A stretch of 64,000 nt of DNA from CAVSQX01 sp963730225 (GCA_963730225.1 CAVSQX010000004.1:310001-374000), one strand, 5' to 3'. Positions 1 through 8,524 are shown, counted from the stretch's first letter. A program made the numbers and translations. Notes: generated by a model not told the origin, from the sequence alone.

Positions 1-1
1 C

Positions 2-301
2 GTTTGGGCCTGTTCGATTCTGCCTCAACATGTCCACCTGGCCATCGCCCGCCACCGCTTCGACGTCGAACACATCGTCAACCAACTCAAGGGCCACGCC
101 ACGCGCCAACTAACCGCCGATCATCTTCACCCCCTGGCCAATTTCACCCCGCGCCCCAACTGCTGGGCCCGCGGCCAATGGAAAGTCTTTCTGAACACCC
201 CCGCCGACATCCAACGCTCCATTCGTTACGTCCAGGACAACCCCGCCAAAGAAGGAATGCCCGCCCAAAAATGGGAGATGGTGACGCAGTACCGCCTTTA
301 G
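2..301 (+). CDS. REP-associated tyrosine transposase (RAYT), 3' part only
   Basis: The gene runs in from the left edge; its last 99 codons are visible and end at TAG. RAYTs are single-domain Y1/HUH transposases related to IS200/IS605 that act on REP palindromes. Seen here: an ILPQHVHLAIARH segment carrying the HxH metal-binding pair, an LKGHATRQL helix, a WARGQWKVFLN stretch, and RYVQDNPAKEG near the C-terminus, which holds the expected catalytic tyrosine. This order is typical of the family. A different frame over the same bases is also open but is low-complexity Pro/Arg and is a shadow. The gene is followed within 3 bp by a three-unit REP-like array, the arrangement expected for a RAYT and its cognate repeats. 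The N-terminus is outside the window. Confidence 0.8.
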   Translation, partial: VWACSILPQHVHLAIARHRFDVEHIVNQLKGHATRQLTADHLHPLANFTPRPNCWARGQWKVFLNTPADIQRSIRYVQDNPAKEGMPAQKWEMVTQYRL

Positions 302-303
302 CG

Positions 304-453
304 TTTAGCCGCGCGCCGTAGGGCGTGTACCCACGCCCACAGGCAAGCGCTTTGTTTAGCCGCGCGCCGTAGGGCGTGTACCCACGCCCGCAGGCAAGCG
401 CTTTGTTTAGCCGCGCGCCGTAGGGCGTGTACCCACGCCCGCAGGCAAGCGCT
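304..453. repeat. Three-unit tandem array of a 51-bp REP-like element
   Basis: Copies start at 304, 355 and 406 (period 51 bp) and are nearly identical; the first has one A-for-G change and the last stops a few bases short. Each unit contains a GTAG tetranucleotide abutting a perfect 7-bp stem, GGGCGTG-TACC-CACGCCC. GTAG next to a hairpin is the classical REP signature read by RAYT proteins, and a RAYT gene ends just upstream. The units are contiguous with no spacers. The rest of the 302-553 gap shows nothing else I recognise. Confidence 0.85.
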
Positions 454-553
454 CTTCATTCCATCCCCCGCCCCGCCCCACCCATCGACCTGCGCGTAAC
501 TTCACCGCATAATCCCCACATCATACGGCTGGGATGATAAATTCGGTGTCAGA

Positions 554-1961
554 ATGAATGCAGTCGAAATCGAGGAAGCCGTTTCCAGGCTCGCCGAAGC
601 GCCATTCAACGCCGAGACATTTCCCTACGACTTTCTCCAGGCTTTCGGCCTGAACGACGCCGGCATCCGCAAACTAAGGAGCGGTGACACCAACAAGTCC
701 GATCTGCGCGATGGACCCTGGGGAGGCGGAGTCCTTCAGCGGAACAAGAACAACATCCACCTGCTCGCCTGCGCGGTACAACCGCGTGGCAGGCTCATCT
801 AGCGCGTTTGTGACGACGAACTCAATTACGCAGGGTGAACAGGTCGCAATGCTATGGCCGCCAATCTTCGATCAGCAAAATCACATCCAGTTTGCGCACA
901 CATCTTTCTTGTGGAGCAACCTTGCAAGTAACAAAGCTGCGGTGACATGTGTCATTGTAGGAATTTCAGCCTCCCCGGCGCAAAGGCGATTATTGTTCTC
1001 AGAGGGCACCGCTCGCGAAGTCAGTCTGATTGGACCATATCTGGTGCCCGGTTCGGAGACGATCGTCAAGAAAATGACCAGTCCAAGCCACGGTCTCTCA
1101 CACATGGACTATGGCAACAAGCCGACGGATGGCGGCCACTTGATCCTCTCGGATTCCGAATACGAATCATTTGTTTTGCGTCACCCCGAAGGGCGTGCAT
1201 TTATTCGTCAGTACATTGGTTCAAAGGATTACATCAGCGGCGTTCGACGGTTCTGCTTTTGGATCGATGATGCGTCATTGAAAGCCGCTCTTGCCAATCC
1301 GGAGATTAAGGACCGTTTGGAAAAGGTGCGGAATCTCCGCTCGGAAAGCAGGGGTCAGCAAGCGAATCAGCATGCAAATTCTCCCCACCGCTTCGTTTTC
1401 GCGCCTCACACGGAAAATCTCGGCATCGTTATACCCCGCCACTTTTCATCTGCCCGTAAGTACATGACGGTAGGACTGGTAAGGGGCGAAGTGCATGTCA
1501 TAGCTGACTCCGCATCTGCTATTTACGATGCAACACTTACGGATTTTGCGGTATTGTCGTCCCAACTGCACATGGCTTGGGTTGACACTGTGGCCGGCAG
1601 GATCAAGCATGACTATCGGTATTCAAGCACCTTGGTCTGGAACACCTTCCCCGTCCCGACGCTGACGCATCAGAACAAGGCGGAACTGACCCGCTGCGCC
1701 GAAGACATCCTGCTGGCCCGCGAGGCGCATTTCCCGGCGACGATCGCCGACTTGTACGATCCTGAGGCGATGGACAGTAAGTATCCCGGCCTGCGGGCGG
1801 CCCACGATCGCAACGACGAGACTCTGGAACGCATCTACATCGGCCGGCGGTTTCGAAATGATACGGAGCGGTTGGAGAAATTGTTTGAGTTATATACGGA
1901 AATGACCGGGAAGCAGGCGAAGCTGGTGCCGCCGGCGAAGCGGAAGAAGAAAGGGGTTTGA
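554..1961 (+). pseudogene. MmeI-type (type IIL) restriction-methylase gene with a large internal deletion
   Basis: Family members are about 900-1,100-residue fusions of nuclease, helical spacer, gamma-type DNA methylase and target-recognition domain. The start (ATG 554) encodes an N-terminus like that family's methylase branch (MNAVEIEEAVSRLAEAPFN, then FLQAFGLNDAGIRKL and VLQRN-type residues) up to about nt 775. From about nt 779, in another frame, the sequence resumes in the late methylase region (FVTTNSITQGEQVAMLWP) and continues to the C-terminus through the target-recognition domain to TGA 1961. Roughly 450-500 residues are absent, including the SAM-binding motif I and the NPP(Y/F/W) catalytic motif, so no methylase activity is expected. 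The last ~395 codons remain open, so a fragment could still be translated. A RhuM gene follows 3 bp later. Confidence 0.8.
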
Positions 1962-1964
1962 AGG

Positions 1965-2975
1965 ATGAGCGACCTGATCCTGTACACGTCCGACGACGGA
2001 ACTACCCGCATGAACCTGCGGGTGGAGGGGCAGACGATCTGGCTGACGCAGGCGGAGATCGCCGAGCTGTTCCAGACGACGCCACAGAACATAACAACCC
2101 ATATTCGCTCGATTTACGACGAAGCGGAACTGAACGAGGCGGCAACTTGTAAGGAATCCTTACAAGTTCGATCAGAGGGCGAGCGCCAGGTCGAACGGTC
2201 GCTCAAGCTCTACAGCCTCGAGCTGATCCTCGCGATCGGCTTCCGCGTTCGTTCGCCGCGGGGCACCCAGTTTAGGCAGTGGGCGACGGCGAATCTCAAG
2301 GAGTATCTTGTCAAAGGCTTCGTACTGAATGACGAAAAGCTGAAGAACGCCGGGCGCTGGGATTACTTCGACGAACTGCTGGCGCGGATCCGCGACATCC
2401 GCGCGTCGGAAAAGCGCTTCTATCAGAAAGTCCGCGACCTCTTCGCGCTCAGCTCCGACTACAAGGTTCGTGAGCACGACACGCACCGGTTCTTCGCCGA
2501 AGTGCAGAACAAGCTGCTGTTCGCAACGACCGGCAACACGGCGGCAGAAGTCATCGTCAAACGGTCCGACCCGGCGAAGCCAAACATGAACTTGACGACG
2601 TGGGACGGCAAGCGCGTCCGCAAGCAGGACGTGATCGTCGCGAAGAACTATCTGAGCGCCGACGAGGTTGACACATTGAACCGCCTGGTCGTGATCTTCC
2701 TCGAGCAGGCGGAACTGCGCGTAAAGGAAAAGAAGGACCTGACGCTGGACTTCTGGCGCGACAACGTCGACAAGATGCTGGCCTTCAACGACCGGCCCGT
2801 GCTGAAAGGGCCCGGGAAGATCAGTCACGGCGACATGAAAGAGATCGCGCACGAGCGGTATGATGCGTTCGATACCAACCGCCGTGCCGCCGAGGCGATC
2901 GAGGCGGACGCGGAAGACCTGCGGCAGATCGAAGACCTCGACCAGAAGCTAAAGCGAAAAAAGAAGAAACCGTAA
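1965..2975 (+). CDS. RhuM family protein
   Basis: 336 residues, usual length for RhuM proteins. The N-terminal third resembles a winged-helix/HTH-like module (IWLTQAEIAELFQTTPQNI), followed by the hallmark KLYSLELILAIGFRVRS and the GTQFRQWATANLKEYL block seen in RhuM homologues. The C-terminus is Lys-rich. The molecular role is unknown; family members are often embedded in type I restriction-modification loci and were named from a Salmonella pathogenicity island. Here it starts 3 bp after the MmeI-type remnant, with an AGGGG/AAGG purine stretch just before ATG, so the two were probably co-transcribed. It sits between two restriction systems, consistent with a defence-island passenger or accessory. 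Confidence 0.85.
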   Translation: MSDLILYTSDDGTTRMNLRVEGQTIWLTQAEIAELFQTTPQNITTHIRSIYDEAELNEAATCKESLQVRSEGERQVERSLKLYSLELILAIGFRVRSPRGTQFRQWATANLKEYLVKGFVLNDEKLKNAGRWDYFDELLARIRDIRASEKRFYQKVRDLFALSSDYKVREHDTHRFFAEVQNKLLFATTGNTAAEVIVKRSDPAKPNMNLTTWDGKRVRKQDVIVAKNYLSADEVDTLNRLVVIFLEQAELRVKEKKDLTLDFWRDNVDKMLAFNDRPVLKGPGKISHGDMKEIAHERYDAFDTNRRAAEAIEADAEDLRQIEDLDQKLKRKKKKP

Positions 2976-2990
2976 ACAGCGGTATGCTCC

Positions 2991-3503
2991 ATGAATGACA
3001 ACAAACCGATGATTCCGTCCGTCTCCGTGAAATATGCCCACGATGGGCGCTCGGCCACGGCCGACGCGCTGGGCATGCGGCCGATGCAGGCGCGGGTATG
3101 GCTGCAGCGCGGCCAAATCCTCCCCGGCGATCCCCAACGCCTCAACCTCTCCCACCGCCGCATGGCCGGCCGCCAACCCGTGCTGTTTTCCATTCACCAA
3201 CAAGCCGCCCTGTTCGACGCACTCTGCGGTGCGTGCAACGAATTCGGATACCAACTGACCGATGCCAGCATCGAATCCTGGCACCTGCACTGGATCATCG
3301 AACATGGTTTCGATCCCGTCGCAGCCATGGTCGGCCGCCTGAAAAACCGAATGCGCCAAGCCCTCAACGTCGGCCGAATCTGGACCGAAGGCTACTACGA
3401 TTCGCTGTTGTTCGAAGTGGCCGCGGTGGAAGCGCGTCGCCAATACATCGCCCGCCACGACGGCTGCCGCATGACCGCCGCCCTTCTCCGCTCCCTCCAT
3501 TAG
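2991..3503 (+). CDS. Y1/RAYT-like transposase-family protein (divergent)
   Basis: 170 residues. The central SIESWHLHWIIEHG segment carries an HxH pair at the position where Y1 transposases have HVH, followed by an amphipathic helix with VGRLKNRMRQALN and then IWTEGYYDSLLFE, matching the order of motifs in RAYT proteins. The region after EARRQYIARH would be the helix bearing the catalytic tyrosine. Similarity to canonical RAYTs is weak, so activity is uncertain. The stop codon (TAG 3501-3503) lies inside a REP-like hairpin repeat, so the repeat supplies the end of the gene. It is 15 bp downstream of rhuM and about 190 bp upstream of the Eco57I-type gene. Confidence 0.6.
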   Translation: MNDNKPMIPSVSVKYAHDGRSATADALGMRPMQARVWLQRGQILPGDPQRLNLSHRRMAGRQPVLFSIHQQAALFDALCGACNEFGYQLTDASIESWHLHWIIEHGFDPVAAMVGRLKNRMRQALNVGRIWTEGYYDSLLFEVAAVEARRQYIARHDGCRMTAALLRSLH

Positions 3504-3527
3504 CCCCTCGCTCCGCGGGGGTTCTCC
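3495..3527. repeat. REP-like hairpin, type 2, copy A
   Basis: Pattern CTCCATTAGCCCC followed by a TCC-loop hairpin (arms CCCTCGC and GCGGGGG, 7 pairs with one T-G). It matches copies at 5405-5437 and 7067-7100 in the same orientation. Relative to copy B one pair is swapped (C-G versus G-C), which preserves the hairpin. Confidence 0.75.
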
Positions 3528-3688
3528 CACATCACCGACCCCACCGACCAAACGATCCCCACCCCTCACCCATCGACCTGCGTCAAACCCGCTTTACACC
3601 ACCGCCGTCCCACGCCAAACTAATCGTCCGATTTGACCCCTCGCGGGGAAGCGTTTTTGGGCGCCACCAAATTCCGTACGAGCGATTG

Positions 3689-6600
3689 ATGGCCAAGCAT
3701 GGCACTCTGTTCCCCGAGACCCACAAACGCCGACACCCGCGCCTTTTTCTGCCGAAATATCTCGCTGAGGAAACGCACAACCTCAGCGTTGACGCCGGGA
3801 ATTATGAAACGGCCGCGGCATCGTTGCGCCGATGGGCCGAGATGGCCGATCAGGGCCATCTGAAGCAAAAGGAGACCGCGCTCGACGCCGAATTCCTGCA
3901 ACGCATCTTCGGCGACGCCCTTGGCTACAAAACCATCACCGAATCGCCGGAAAATTATAACCGCGAGAAAAACCCCACTGTCCCCGGTGCCGGCACCGCC
4001 GATGCGGCTCTGGGTCACTTCATTTCCGGCAAGAATGTCCCGCCTTCCGTCATCATCGAACTCAAAGGCGCTTCCGCCGATCTCGACCACGACAAATTCG
4101 ACGGCCGCACTCCCGTCCAACAATGCTGGGATTACCTTAACCAGCTTCCCGAAACGCAATGGGGAATCGTCAGCAATTACATCACCATCCGCCTCTACCA
4201 CAAGGGCAGCCCCGCCCGGGCTTACGAGGAATTCGCCGTCGATGAATTCCGCGACCCCGACCGCCTCCGGCAGTTCTATTTCATCTTCGAAAGACAGGGG
4301 CTGATTGGCGACCGGGCCGGTGGCGCACCGCGCGTCAGTAAGCTGCTTCACCGCTCGCAAAACCAGCAGCGCGAAGTCGGCGACAAGCTCTACACTTACT
4401 ACGCCCAACAGCGCGACGCCCTCATCGCCGAATTAATGGAGAAAAAATCCTTCTCCCAGGATCACGCCATCCACGCTGCCCAGCGCCTGCTGGACCGCGT
4501 CATCTTCATGGCCTTCTGCGAAGATCGTGGCCTTCTTCCCGAAAAGCTCATCGAAAACACCTGGAAGGCCGCCGCTCCGCTGGCCCGCGTCACCAATCCC
4601 CGCTGGCAGGCGTTTCTGGACGCTTTCCACGCCATCGACAAAGGCCACGCTTCGCTCGATCTGGCCACCGGTTACAACGGCGGCCTGTTCAAACACGATG
4701 ATCTGGTCGACAACCTCGACCTCGAAGACCGCTGGGCCGGCGTTTTCAAAAAGATCGGCGAGTACGACTTCCGCGAGGACGGCGAAATCAGCGTCGAAGT
4801 GCTCGGCCACATCTTCGAGCGATCCATCACCGAACTCGAAAAGCTCCGCGTCGTCGGCCTGTTCGGAAAGCAAACCGACAAAGCCGTCGCCGAAATGCCC
4901 AAAAGCGCCGAGCGCAAACGCTTCGGCATCTACTACACCCCACCCCAGTTCACCCGCCTGATCGTCGAAGAAACGCTCGGCAAGCTGATCGCCGAGCGCG
5001 TCGAATCCCTCCCCGACATCCGCCAGCGCATCGGCGCTCTACGCAAACTGAAAATCGTCGATCCCGCCTGCGGCTCCGGCGCGTTTCTCATCGCCGCTTA
5101 CGAACGCCTCGAAGACGCCTACGAAGAAATCGCCCGCCAACTCCGCGTCGATCTGCACATTCAGGAAGCCCTCAACCTGACCAACGCCTACCCCGATTAC
5201 ATCCTTTCCGGAAACCTCTACGGCGTCGATCTTTCCGCCGAAGCCGTCGAAATCACCCAACTGGCCCTGTGGATTCGCTCTGCCCGCAAAGGCCGCACCC
5301 TCGCCGATCTGTCCAACAACATCCGCCGCGGCAACTCCCTGATCCGCGACAAATCCATCCACCCCGAAGCCTTCGATTGGCACACCGCCTTCCCCAACGT
5401 CTTTCCCCCATCAGCCCCCGGCTCCGCCGGGGTGTCCGCCGGCTTCGACGCCGTCATCGGCAATCCCCCCTGGGAACGCATGAAAGTCCAGGAGCGCGAA
5501 TTCTTCTCCCTCGCCGCCCCCCAAATCGCCTCCGCCGTCAACGCCGCCGACCGCCGAAAACTCATCGCCGCCGTCGAAAAGAAAAATCCCGATTTATGGA
5601 ATCGCTACGTCACCGCCCAGCAATCCGCCGAGCGCACCCTCGCCTACGTCCGATCCGACCAAGCCGGCTTCCCCCTCACCGGCCGCGGCGACGTAAACAC
5701 CTACATGCTCTTCGCCGAACTCGCCAGCAAGATCGTTTCCCCAACCGGCCGCGCCGGGCTGCTGGTTCCCAGTGGAATCGCAACCGACAGCACCACCAAG
5801 GATTTTTTCGCCGCCTTGGTTGAATCGAAACGACTTGCGGCACTGTACGATTTCGAGAACAAGGCGGGCTGGTTCGAGGATGTACATCGTTCATTCAAAT
5901 TCAGCGTTCTGCTCACCACAGGGCCGCGGGCACCCTCGCCGTTTGCCGACTTCGTCTTTTTTGTGCACGCTTTTGAGGAACTCAACGATAGGAACAGGCA
6001 CATCGCCCTCTCGGAAAAGGACCTCAAGCTCCTCAACCCCAACACGCGCACCTGCCCGATCTTCCGCACCCGCCGTGACGCCGAATTGACCAAACAGATT
6101 TACCGCCGCGTCCCAATCCTCATCGACGAAAATCGCAAATCCGGCGGCAATCCTTGGGGCGTGAAGTTCTGCCGCATGTTTGATCAAACCAACGACGCCG
6201 AGCATTTCCGCACCGGCCAAAGCCTCAAATCTGAGGGATTCAAACTCGCCGGCAATCGCTGGACCCGGAAAACGGAAGCTTTTCTTCCCCTGTACGAAGC
6301 AAAAATGATCCAAGCCTACGACCACCGTGCCGCCGGGGTTCGCATCGAAGCGGGCAACTGGATGCGCAAGACGCAGACCGAGGACACAACACTCGTTGAA
6401 CACCAGAATCCCGAGTTTGTGGTCCAAGCGCGGTATTGGGTCGATGCGGCGTTGGTCGAGGACCAGACAGGCAAGCGCGGATCGCTGCTTGCCTACAAGG
6501 ACGTCACCAGTGCCACCAACCAGCGCACAATGATCGCCGCATTGCTTCCGGAAGTTGCACTGATGAACTCAGCCCCACTGATCCTCGCCGAAGCCAATGC

Positions 6601-7063
6601 TAAAAAGCAGTTGTGCCTGCTGGCCAATCTGAACTCGTTGCCCTACGACTTCATCGCGCGGCAAAAAGTGGGTGGCCTGCACCTGAACTTCTTCATCGTC
6701 GAACAACTCCCCACCCTTCCCCCCGACGCCTACGACGAAAAGTGCCCCTGGGCCAAATCCAAAAAGCTCGAAGACTGGATTGCCGACCGCGTCCTGAAAC
6801 TCACCTGCACCGCGGACGACATGCGCCCCTTGGCCGAGGCGGCCGGGTTCGCAGAAGGCGTGCACAAATGGAAAGAAGACGAACGGGCCCAACTCCGCGC
6901 CGAGCTCGACGCCGCCTATTTCCATCTCTACCAACTCTCCCGCGACGATGTGAGTTACATCCTTTCCACTTTTCAGGGCATCGCCAAGGAGGACCAAGCC
7001 CACGGCGGCGAAGGACCAACTCGCCGGCTGGTCATGGAAACCTTCGACAAACTCACCTGCTAA
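3689..7063 (+). CDS. Eco57I-type (type IIG) restriction endonuclease-methyltransferase
   Basis: 1,124 residues in one chain, as in type IIG enzymes that cut and methylate with shared target recognition. An N-terminal PD-(D/E)xK nuclease is suggested by D105 (GTADAALGHF) and E124-x-K126 (VIIELKG). The gamma-class N6-adenine methylase follows: FGIYYTP, motif I DPACGSGAFL near 458, and motif IV GNPPWERM near 591. The last ~350 residues should hold target recognition and show TaqI/Eco57I-type features (VGGLHLNFFIVEQLP). I chose ATG 3689 because the upstream open frame is low-complexity and covers the transposase gene. A REP-like hairpin is inserted in frame (about residues 572-584), immediately before motif IV, in a loop where relatives vary in length. 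All catalytic motifs look intact. Confidence 0.88.
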   Translation: MAKHGTLFPETHKRRHPRLFLPKYLAEETHNLSVDAGNYETAAASLRRWAEMADQGHLKQKETALDAEFLQRIFGDALGYKTITESPENYNREKNPTVPGAGTADAALGHFISGKNVPPSVIIELKGASADLDHDKFDGRTPVQQCWDYLNQLPETQWGIVSNYITIRLYHKGSPARAYEEFAVDEFRDPDRLRQFYFIFERQGLIGDRAGGAPRVSKLLHRSQNQQREVGDKLYTYYAQQRDALIAELMEKKSFSQDHAIHAAQRLLDRVIFMAFCEDRGLLPEKLIENTWKAAAPLARVTNPRWQAFLDAFHAIDKGHASLDLATGYNGGLFKHDDLVDNLDLEDRWAGVFKKIGEYDFREDGEISVEVLGHIFERSITELEKLRVVGLFGKQTDKAVAEMPKSAERKRFGIYYTPPQFTRLIVEETLGKLIAERVESLPDIRQRIGALRKLKIVDPACGSGAFLIAAYERLEDAYEEIARQLRVDLHIQEALNLTNAYPDYILSGNLYGVDLSAEAVEITQLALWIRSARKGRTLADLSNNIRRGNSLIRDKSIHPEAFDWHTAFPNVFPPSAPGSAGVSAGFDAVIGNPPWERMKVQEREFFSLAAPQIASAVNAADRRKLIAAVEKKNPDLWNRYVTAQQSAERTLAYVRSDQAGFPLTGRGDVNTYMLFAELASKIVSPTGRAGLLVPSGIATDSTTKDFFAALVESKRLAALYDFENKAGWFEDVHRSFKFSVLLTTGPRAPSPFADFVFFVHAFEELNDRNRHIALSEKDLKLLNPNTRTCPIFRTRRDAELTKQIYRRVPILIDENRKSGGNPWGVKFCRMFDQTNDAEHFRTGQSLKSEGFKLAGNRWTRKTEAFLPLYEAKMIQAYDHRAAGVRIEAGNWMRKTQTEDTTLVEHQNPEFVVQARYWVDAALVEDQTGKRGSLLAYKDVTSATNQRTMIAALLPEVALMNSAPLILAEANAKKQLCLLANLNSLPYDFIARQKVGGLHLNFFIVEQLPTLPPDAYDEKCPWAKSKKLEDWIADRVLKLTCTADDMRPLAEAAGFAEGVHKWKEDERAQLRAELDAAYFHLYQLSRDDVSYILSTFQGIAKEDQAHGGEGPTRRLVMETFDKLTC
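5405..5437. repeat. REP-like hairpin, type 2, copy C, inside the restriction-methylase gene
   Basis: CCCCATCAGCCCCCGGC-TCC-GCCGGGGTG matches copies A and B. It is in frame and is read as PSAPGSAGV between the FPNVF and GFDAVIGNPPW parts of the methylase domain. Confidence 0.75.
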
Positions 7064-7066
7064 TCC

Positions 7067-7100
7067 CTCCATTAGCCCCCGGCTCCGCCGGGGTTGCCCC
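7067..7100. repeat. REP-like hairpin, type 2, copy B
   Basis: CTCCATTAGCCCCCGGC-TCC-GCCGGGGTTG, a perfect 7-bp stem. It starts 3 bp after the restriction-methylase stop codon, so copies A and B bracket that gene as direct repeats about 3.57 kb apart. Confidence 0.75.
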
Positions 7101-7104
7101 GGCA

Positions 7105-7300
7105 GTATGCGCATACCCGGTATGCGCACAGCGCATACTTTTGTCCGCACTCGACCCGCTCCGCGATTTCAATCGGCAATCGGCAATTGGCAATCCCCCC
7201 ATATCCCCCAACCGCCCACGGTGGTATGCGCATACCAGGTATGCGCCGAGCGCATACTTTTGCCCGCACTCGCCCCGCTCGGTAATTTTAATCGGCAATC
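7105..7300. repeat. Two 77-bp direct repeats with nested palindromes
   Basis: Units at 7105-7181 and 7224-7300 differ at about 9 of 77 positions. Each begins with the perfect palindrome GTATGCGCATAC, followed by GGTATGCGC and then GCGCATAC, so overlapping stems of 8-9 bp can form. The differences fall in loops or spacers, leaving all palindromic arms intact. The 42-bp linker is AT-richer and ends in CCACGGTG. The units fill most of the 7064-7346 gap between the restriction-methylase and galK. The type of element is unknown; a REP/BIME-like or MITE-like repeat is possible. Confidence 0.8.
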
Positions 7301-7309
7301 CTCCAATTC

Positions 7310-7338
7310 TTGACCCCTTCCGCCGTCACTCTTACAGT
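7310..7338 (+). promoter_or_regulatory. Probable galK promoter (leaderless layout)
   Basis: TTGACC (7310-7315), 17-bp spacer, TACAGT (7333-7338), then 8 nt to the galK ATG with no Shine-Dalgarno sequence. Transcription would start at or next to the start codon. Confidence 0.55.
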
Positions 7339-7346
7339 CCGCCGAA

Positions 7347-8516
7347 ATGGCTGAGGAAATCGAGAAGCAAAAATGGGAATTCGCGGCGATTTTTGGCGCC
7401 GGTGGAAAGGTGCGCGTCATCCGCTCGCCGGGAAGGGTGAATCTGATTGGCGAGCACACGGATTACAATGATGGATTTGTTTTTCCGATGGCGATCGAGC
7501 CGCACGTGCTGATCGTTGGCCGGGCGCGCGCCGATGGGATGGTGCGGTTGGCGTCGACGGCGATGGCGGGGAAAATCGTCGAGTTTTCGGTGGATCAGCC
7601 GATCACGCCGGGGGAGCCGAAGTGGGCGAATTATCCCAAGGGCGTGGCGGCGGAGTTGAAATCGGTGGGGATTCCGTTGACGGGAATGGATGCGCTGGTT
7701 TCCAACACGCTGCCGCTGGGCGGAGGGCTTTCCAGCAGTGCGGCGATCGAAGTCGGCACCGGGCGGGCGCTGCTGGCCTTGGCGGGGCAGACGATGGATG
7801 CGCAGCGGTTGGCGCTGCTGTGTCAGAAAGCGGAGCACGAGTTTCCCAAGGTGCCGTGTGGGATCATGGATCAGACGATCGTGGCGGTGGCGCGAAGCGG
7901 GCAGGCAATGCTGCTGGATTGCCGGGATTTGTCCAAGCAATTCGTCGCGATCGATTCGGTGGAGTTGCGGGTGGTGATCGTCAACAGCATGGTGAAGCAT
8001 TCGTTGGCCGACGGCGAGTACGCCAAGCGGCGGGCCCAGTGCGAGCAGGGCGTGGCGTACTTCCGCAAATCGAATCCGAACATCAAGGCGCTGCGGGATG
8101 TGGATATGGCACAGGTGACGGCGGCGAAGGATCAATTGTCCGATGTGGTGTTCCGCCGATGCCGGCATGTCGTGGGCGAGAATCTGCGAACGACCGAAGC
8201 GGCCCGGGAATTGGCGGCGCGGCATTACGAGCGCGTCGGCGATCTGATGGTGCAGAGCCACAACAGCCTGCGCGACGATTACGAGGTGAGTACGAGCGAG
8301 CTGGATTTTCTGGTGAGCGAATCGATGGCGACCAAAGGCGTCTACGGCGCCCGCATGACCGGGGGCGGGTTTGGCGGATCGATTGTCGCGCTGGTGCAGC
8401 CGCGCGCGGTGGAAACGCTGCGGGCGAGACTTGCCAAATCGTACCCGGCCAAGTTCGGCAAGGAGCCGGGGGTCTTTGTCACCGTCGCCAGCGAAGGGGC
8501 AAGCGTGATCGAGTAG
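7347..8516 (+). CDS. galK: Galactokinase
   Basis: 389 residues, normal for GalK, which phosphorylates alpha-D-galactose to galactose-1-phosphate in the Leloir pathway. The galactokinase signature GRVNLIGEHTDYN is at 29-41, the GHMP ATP-binding motif PLGGGLSSSAA at 123-133, and the third GHMP motif MTGGGFGGS at about 335-343. No other Leloir gene is near. The start at ATG 7347 has no Shine-Dalgarno; a promoter ends 8 nt upstream. trpD follows 8 bp after the stop, probably in one transcript, although the two pathways are unrelated. The gene marks the return to core genome after the accessory island. Confidence 0.95.
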   Translation: MAEEIEKQKWEFAAIFGAGGKVRVIRSPGRVNLIGEHTDYNDGFVFPMAIEPHVLIVGRARADGMVRLASTAMAGKIVEFSVDQPITPGEPKWANYPKGVAAELKSVGIPLTGMDALVSNTLPLGGGLSSSAAIEVGTGRALLALAGQTMDAQRLALLCQKAEHEFPKVPCGIMDQTIVAVARSGQAMLLDCRDLSKQFVAIDSVELRVVIVNSMVKHSLADGEYAKRRAQCEQGVAYFRKSNPNIKALRDVDMAQVTAAKDQLSDVVFRRCRHVVGENLRTTEAARELAARHYERVGDLMVQSHNSLRDDYEVSTSELDFLVSESMATKGVYGARMTGGGFGGSIVALVQPRAVETLRARLAKSYPAKFGKEPGVFVTVASEGASVIE

Positions 8517-8524
8517 CGTGTGCC

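Noticed and set aside
304..453. CRISPR-like array from three similar units
   Set aside because: The units are contiguous 51-bp tandem repeats without spacers, and no cas gene is near; the REP hairpin explains them.
2172..2852. Minus-strand open frame of 226 codons
   Set aside because: It is a shadow of rhuM; there is no homology and the sense gene has a clear family pattern.
3098..3688. N-terminal extension of the Eco57I-type gene
   Set aside because: It lies over the transposase gene in another frame and is Pro/Arg-rich; the family N-terminus begins after ATG 3689.
7622..8524. Long upstream extension of the trpD frame
   Set aside because: It overlaps galK in another frame and encodes low-complexity Gly/Arg/Ala sequence; homology starts at ATG 8525.
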